Below the pieces are notes generated by a model. The model searched no databases and had not been told where the DNA came from. It saw nothing but the letters and a program-made list of their open reading frames with translations. DNA of 64,000 nt from Mycobacterium sp. 852014-50255_SCH5639931 (GTDB lineage: Bacteria > Actinomycetota > Actinomycetes > Mycobacteriales > Mycobacteriaceae), in contig NZ_LZSV01000010.1 of the NCBI RefSeq assembly GCF_001665605.1, positions 124,001 through 188,000 of the forward strand, given 5' to 3'. The translations under genes were made by a program, and so were the position numbers. Shown here piece by piece: positions 61,115 through 64,000 of this stretch (positions within the stretch are counted from its first letter, which is position 1; each line of letters starts with the position of its first letter).

Positions 61115-62320
61115 ATGGCAATCAATCTGGAACTGCCCCGCAAGCTGCAAGCGGTGGCCGTCAAGACCCATCAGGGCGCCGCGGAGCTGATGCGGCCGAT
61201 CGCGCGCAAGTACGACCTCAAGGAACACGCCTACCCGGTCGAACTCGACACGTTGTACAACCTGTTCGCGGGCGCGTCGGAATCGATCGAATTCGCCGGG
61301 GCCGACAACCTGGGCGACGAGAACCAGGACCGGGACCAGAACCACAACGGCGCCAACATGGCGGCGCTGCTACAGACCCTAGAGGCCTGCTGGGGCGACG
61401 TCGCGATGATGCTGTCGGTCCCCTATCAGGGCTTGGGCAACGCGGCCATCTCCGCCGTGGCCACCGAAGAACAGCTGGAACGCCTGGGCAAGGTGTGGGC
61501 GGCGATGGCCATCACCGAACCGGGCTTCGGCTCGGACTCGGCGGCGGTGTCGACCACCGCGAAGCTGGACGGCGACGAGTACGTGATCAACGGCGAGAAG
61601 ATTTATGTCACAGCCGGTTCGCGCGCCACCCACATCGTGGTGTGGGCCACGCTGGACAAGTCGCAGGGGCGTGCGGCGATCAAGTCGTTCATCGTCCCGC
61701 GCGAGCACCCCGGCGTCACGGTCGAACGGCTCGAACGCAAGCTCGGCATCAAGGGCTCCGACACCGCGGCGATCCGGTTCGACAACGTCCGCATCCCCAA
61801 GGAAAACCTGCTGGGGAATCCGGAAATCGAAGTCGGCAAAGGCTTTTCCGGCGTGATGGAGACTTTCGACAACACCCGGCCGATCGTGGCCGCCATGGCC
61901 ATCGGGGTCGGTCGCGCCGCCCTGGAGGAGATCCGCAAGATCCTCACCGAGGCCGGGGTGGAGATCTCCTATGACAAGCCGTCGCACGCTCAGAGCGCCG
62001 CGGCCGCAGAGTTCCTGCGGATGGAGGCCGACTGGGAGGCCGCCTACCTGCTGGCGCTGCGGGCGGCGTGGCAGGCCGACAACAGGATCCCCAACTCCAA
62101 AGAGGCGTCGATGAGCAAGGCCAAGGCCGGCCGGATGGCCAGCGACGTCACCCTCAAGACCGTCGAATTGGCGGGCACCGCAGGCTATTCCGAGCAATCG
62201 ATGCTGGAGAAGTGGGCGCGCGACTCCAAGATCCTCGACATCTTCGAGGGCACCCAGCAGATCCAGCAGTTGGTGGTCGCCCGCCGCCTGCTGGGGCTGT
62301 CGTCGGCCGAGCTCAAATAG
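61115..62320 (+). CDS. fadE23: Acyl-CoA dehydrogenase FadE23
   Basis: A 401-residue ACAD. AMAITEPGFGSDSAAVST, VINGEKIYVTAGSRATHI, KLGIKGSDTAAIRFDNVRIP and KILDIFEGTQQIQQLVVARR are the standard blocks, with the FEGT holding the catalytic Glu region. The ATG at 61115 follows fadE24 by 33 bp. The 3' end overlaps the convergent aldo-keto reductase by 8 bp. Confidence 0.95.
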   Translation: MAINLELPRKLQAVAVKTHQGAAELMRPIARKYDLKEHAYPVELDTLYNLFAGASESIEFAGADNLGDENQDRDQNHNGANMAALLQTLEACWGDVAMMLSVPYQGLGNAAISAVATEEQLERLGKVWAAMAITEPGFGSDSAAVSTTAKLDGDEYVINGEKIYVTAGSRATHIVVWATLDKSQGRAAIKSFIVPREHPGVTVERLERKLGIKGSDTAAIRFDNVRIPKENLLGNPEIEVGKGFSGVMETFDNTRPIVAAMAIGVGRAALEEIRKILTEAGVEISYDKPSHAQSAAAAEFLRMEADWEAAYLLALRAAWQADNRIPNSKEASMSKAKAGRMASDVTLKTVELAGTAGYSEQSMLEKWARDSKILDIFEGTQQIQQLVVARRLLGLSSAELK

Positions 62321-63170
62321 CGACCGCGTTCAGCTGCTCGCGCACGTCACCGTCGAGGTCGATGGACGCGACGTCCAGGTTCTCCTCGAGGTGCCGCACC
62401 GACGACGTTCCCGGGATCAGCAGCACGTTGGGCGCCAGGCTCAGCGTCCACGCCAACGCGACCTGCGCCGGCGTGCGCCCCAGCCGCTCGGCGGCGTCGA
62501 CCACGAGTTGGTGGGTGAGCACCGGGTTTGGCCGCATGAAGGCGGCCCCCAGGGGGAAGAACGGAACGAACGCGATCCCGCGCGCCGCGCACTCGGCGAG
62601 CACCGGCGCCGACTCGCGCTGAACCAGATTGAACGCGTTTTGCACACAGGCGATTTCGGTGCGCTCGCACGCATGCAGTAGGTGTTCGCGGTTGACGTTG
62701 CTCAGCCCGATGCCGCCGATCAGCCCCTCGTCCCGGGCCTCGATCATGACCGACAGCTGGTCGTCGAACAGCTGATCCGGCCCGTCGCTTTCGAACACGC
62801 GCAGGTTGACCGCGGCCAGCTGGTCGACACCGAGGGCACGCAGGTTGGTCTCGATGTCGCGCCGCAAGTCGGACGGCGCGTCGACCGGCAGCCAGCCGCC
62901 GCTGCCGTCGCGACGCCCGCCCACCTTGCTCACCAGCGCCAGGTTCTCCGGATAGGGGTGCAACGCCTCGCGGATGAGCTCGTTCGCCACATCGGGACCG
63001 TAGAACTGGGCGGTGTCGATGTGGTCGACGCCGAGTTCGACCGCCCGCCGCAGCACGGCCAGCGCCTCGTCGCGGTCCCGGGGCGGCCCGAACGCGTTCG
63101 GACCCGGCAACTGCATGGCGCCGAAGCCCACCCGGGAGACCGAAAAACGACCGAGTGGAAAGGAATCCAT
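62313..63170 (-). CDS. Aldo-keto reductase
   Basis: A 285-residue TIM-barrel reductase. DHIDTAQFYGPDVANELIRE (catalytic Asp and Tyr), LALVSKVGG (catalytic Lys), LRALGVDQLAAVNLRV, GLIGGIGLSNVNREHL and LLIPGTSSVRHLEENL (NADPH contacts) are present. It reduces aldehydes or ketones with NADPH. It is divergent from the fadB4-like gene by 22 bp. The substrate is unknown. Confidence 0.92.
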   Translation of the reverse strand: MDSFPLGRFSVSRVGFGAMQLPGPNAFGPPRDRDEALAVLRRAVELGVDHIDTAQFYGPDVANELIREALHPYPENLALVSKVGGRRDGSGGWLPVDAPSDLRRDIETNLRALGVDQLAAVNLRVFESDGPDQLFDDQLSVMIEARDEGLIGGIGLSNVNREHLLHACERTEIACVQNAFNLVQRESAPVLAECAARGIAFVPFFPLGAAFMRPNPVLTHQLVVDAAERLGRTPAQVALAWTLSLAPNVLLIPGTSSVRHLEENLDVASIDLDGDVREQLNAVAI

Positions 63171-63192
63171 ACCGTGAGGTTAGCGTCGAGGC

Positions 63193-64000
63193 ATGGACAC
63201 GTTTCAAGCGCTCGTTGCTCGCGAAGATGGCGACCGGATAACCGCGTCGGTCGAGACTTTGAGCCAGTCGGACCTGCCGCCCGGCGAGGTGACGATCCGG
63301 GTGCTCTATTCAAGCGTCAACTACAAGGACGCGCTGGCGCTGACCCCTGGCGGCGGCGTGGTGCGCAGCTACCCCGTGGTGCCGGGTATCGACCTGACCG
63401 GCGAGGTCGTCGAGTCGCAGTCACCCGAGTTCGGTGTCGGCGAGAAGGTGCTGGCCCACGGGTACCAGATCGGCACCGGCCACCACGGCGGCTACGCCGA
63501 ATACGCGAGGCTGCCGGCCGACCAGGTCGTCGCCCTCGGCGCGTTGAGCCCGCACGAGGGCGCCGCGATCGGCACCGCCGGCTTCACCGCCGCGATGAGC
63601 GTGCAGGCGCTGATCGACTGGGGCATCGAACCCGGCGCCGGGTCGGTGGTCGTCACCGGCGCCTCCGGCGGTGTCGGCTCGGTCAGCGTGGACCTGTTGG
63701 CCGCCAAGGGCTATCGGGTGGTCGCGTCGACCGGCAAGGAGGGGGCGGCCGGGCTGCTGAAAGAGCTTGGCGCCGCAGAGGTTATCGGGCGGCTGCCGGA
63801 AGACCCCGACGCCAAACCTCGGCCGTTGGCCAAGGCACGCTGGGCGGCCGCGGTGGACTGCGTCGGCGGTGCGACCCTGGCCGACGTGCTCAGCACCGTC
63901 GACTACGGCGGTGCGGTGGCCTGTAGCGGCCTCACCGGTGGCCCGGGATTGAAGACCACGGTGATGCCGTTCATCCTGCGCGGCATCGCGCTGCTCGGGA
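63193..64000 (+). CDS. fadB4: FadB4-like YhdH/AcuI zinc-free MDR oxidoreductase (end outside window)
   Basis: The first 269 residues are present. FQALVAREDGDRITASVETL, SSVNYKDALALTPGGGVVRS and PVVPGIDLTGEVVES are the MDR N-terminal domain. HGGYAEYARLPADQVV follows, and the NADPH motif VVVTGASGGVGSVSVDLLAA lies near residue 157. The lack of zinc Cys and the YKD segment mark the YhdH/acrylyl-CoA reductase group. In M. tuberculosis the gene after fadE23 is fadB4, as I recall. The C-terminus is cut by the window edge. Confidence 0.9.
   Translation, partial: MDTFQALVAREDGDRITASVETLSQSDLPPGEVTIRVLYSSVNYKDALALTPGGGVVRSYPVVPGIDLTGEVVESQSPEFGVGEKVLAHGYQIGTGHHGGYAEYARLPADQVVALGALSPHEGAAIGTAGFTAAMSVQALIDWGIEPGAGSVVVTGASGGVGSVSVDLLAAKGYRVVASTGKEGAAGLLKELGAAEVIGRLPEDPDAKPRPLAKARWAAAVDCVGGATLADVLSTVDYGGAVACSGLTGGPGLKTTVMPFILRGIALLG

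Noticed and set aside
59693..61345. Long leftward frame opposite fadE24
   Set aside because: Antisense shadow of fadE24; no motifs.
1..64000. CRISPR array
   Set aside because: No regularly spaced repeats. The only close tandem repeat is the coding Thr-Ser-Pro tract.

Overview
The window is chromosomal DNA of a Mycobacterium. It is GC-rich, encodes an MmpL transporter, F420-dependent (LLM-class) oxidoreductases, a 13E12-type HNH protein, DUF732 secreted proteins, a mycothiol-dependent-type enzyme and many acyl-CoA dehydrogenases. The tmRNA encodes the mycobacterial tag ADSHQRDYALAA. Several blocks follow the M. tuberculosis gene order as I recall it: pgmA-crcB-crcB, DUF488-13E12-CitE, ssrA-Rv3099c-smpB-ftsX-ftsE-Rv3103c-Rv3104c-prfB-fprA, and hisN-fadE24-fadE23-fadB4. 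The blocks between them differ, so this is more likely a non-tuberculous species than the M. tuberculosis complex. The species cannot be told from the sequence alone.

Layout. 0-6 kb: the end of an mmpL, an SDR, small proteins, a three-gene redox operon (PF10118 protein, ferredoxin, ferredoxin reductase) and a Tat-exported DUF1906 protein. 6-24 kb: tRNA-Ala, MFS exporter, phosphoglucomutase, two fluoride exporters, an MbtK-like acyltransferase, two LLM oxidoreductases, an SOS-controlled HNH protein, a CitE-like lyase, hemerythrin, SelO, a PhyH dioxygenase and several small membrane or secreted proteins. 24-28 kb: a sugar-modification group (UDP-glucuronate decarboxylase, glycosyltransferase, methyltransferase). 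28-36 kb: two closely related universal stress proteins flank wall-active exported enzymes (M15 peptidase, beta-lactamase-fold hydrolase, PGRP amidase, cutinase). 36-43 kb: an acyl-CoA dehydrogenase/hydrolase/enoyl-CoA hydratase operon, a PGRP-LGFP amidase, a decayed ponA-like fragment and an AT-richer 7-TM protein. 43-53 kb: a mutarotase lipoprotein and then the conserved ssrA-to-fprA block. 53-58 kb: a nitric oxide/hypoxia group (truncated haemoglobin, USP, quinol NO reductase, a Cys-rich membrane protein, an SPFH protein). 58-64 kb: hisN, fadE24, fadE23, an aldo-keto reductase and the start of a fadB4-like gene.

The most unusual structure is a series of copies of the 3' end of the tmRNA gene, spread to the left of ssrA at about 28.98, 31.28, 34.14, 35.52 and 42.99 kb. 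Three of them (34.14, 35.52, 42.99 kb) share one architecture: the T-arm/acceptor sequence of tmRNA, then about 93 bp, then a 15-bp palindrome at a spacing of 117-118 bp. Two of these three (34.14 and 35.52 kb) also have a terminator-like hairpin just outside. The palindrome arms differ between copies by compensating changes. This looks like an accretion array of attachment sites left by repeated island insertion at ssrA. It divides 29-44.5 kb into cassettes that carry accessory genes. No integrase is visible.

Regulatory sites read directly from the sequence are a perfect SOS box over the start codon of the 13E12 gene, two good DosR-type boxes 21 bp apart between the USP and the NO reductase, and a perfect 20-bp palindrome upstream of fadE24.
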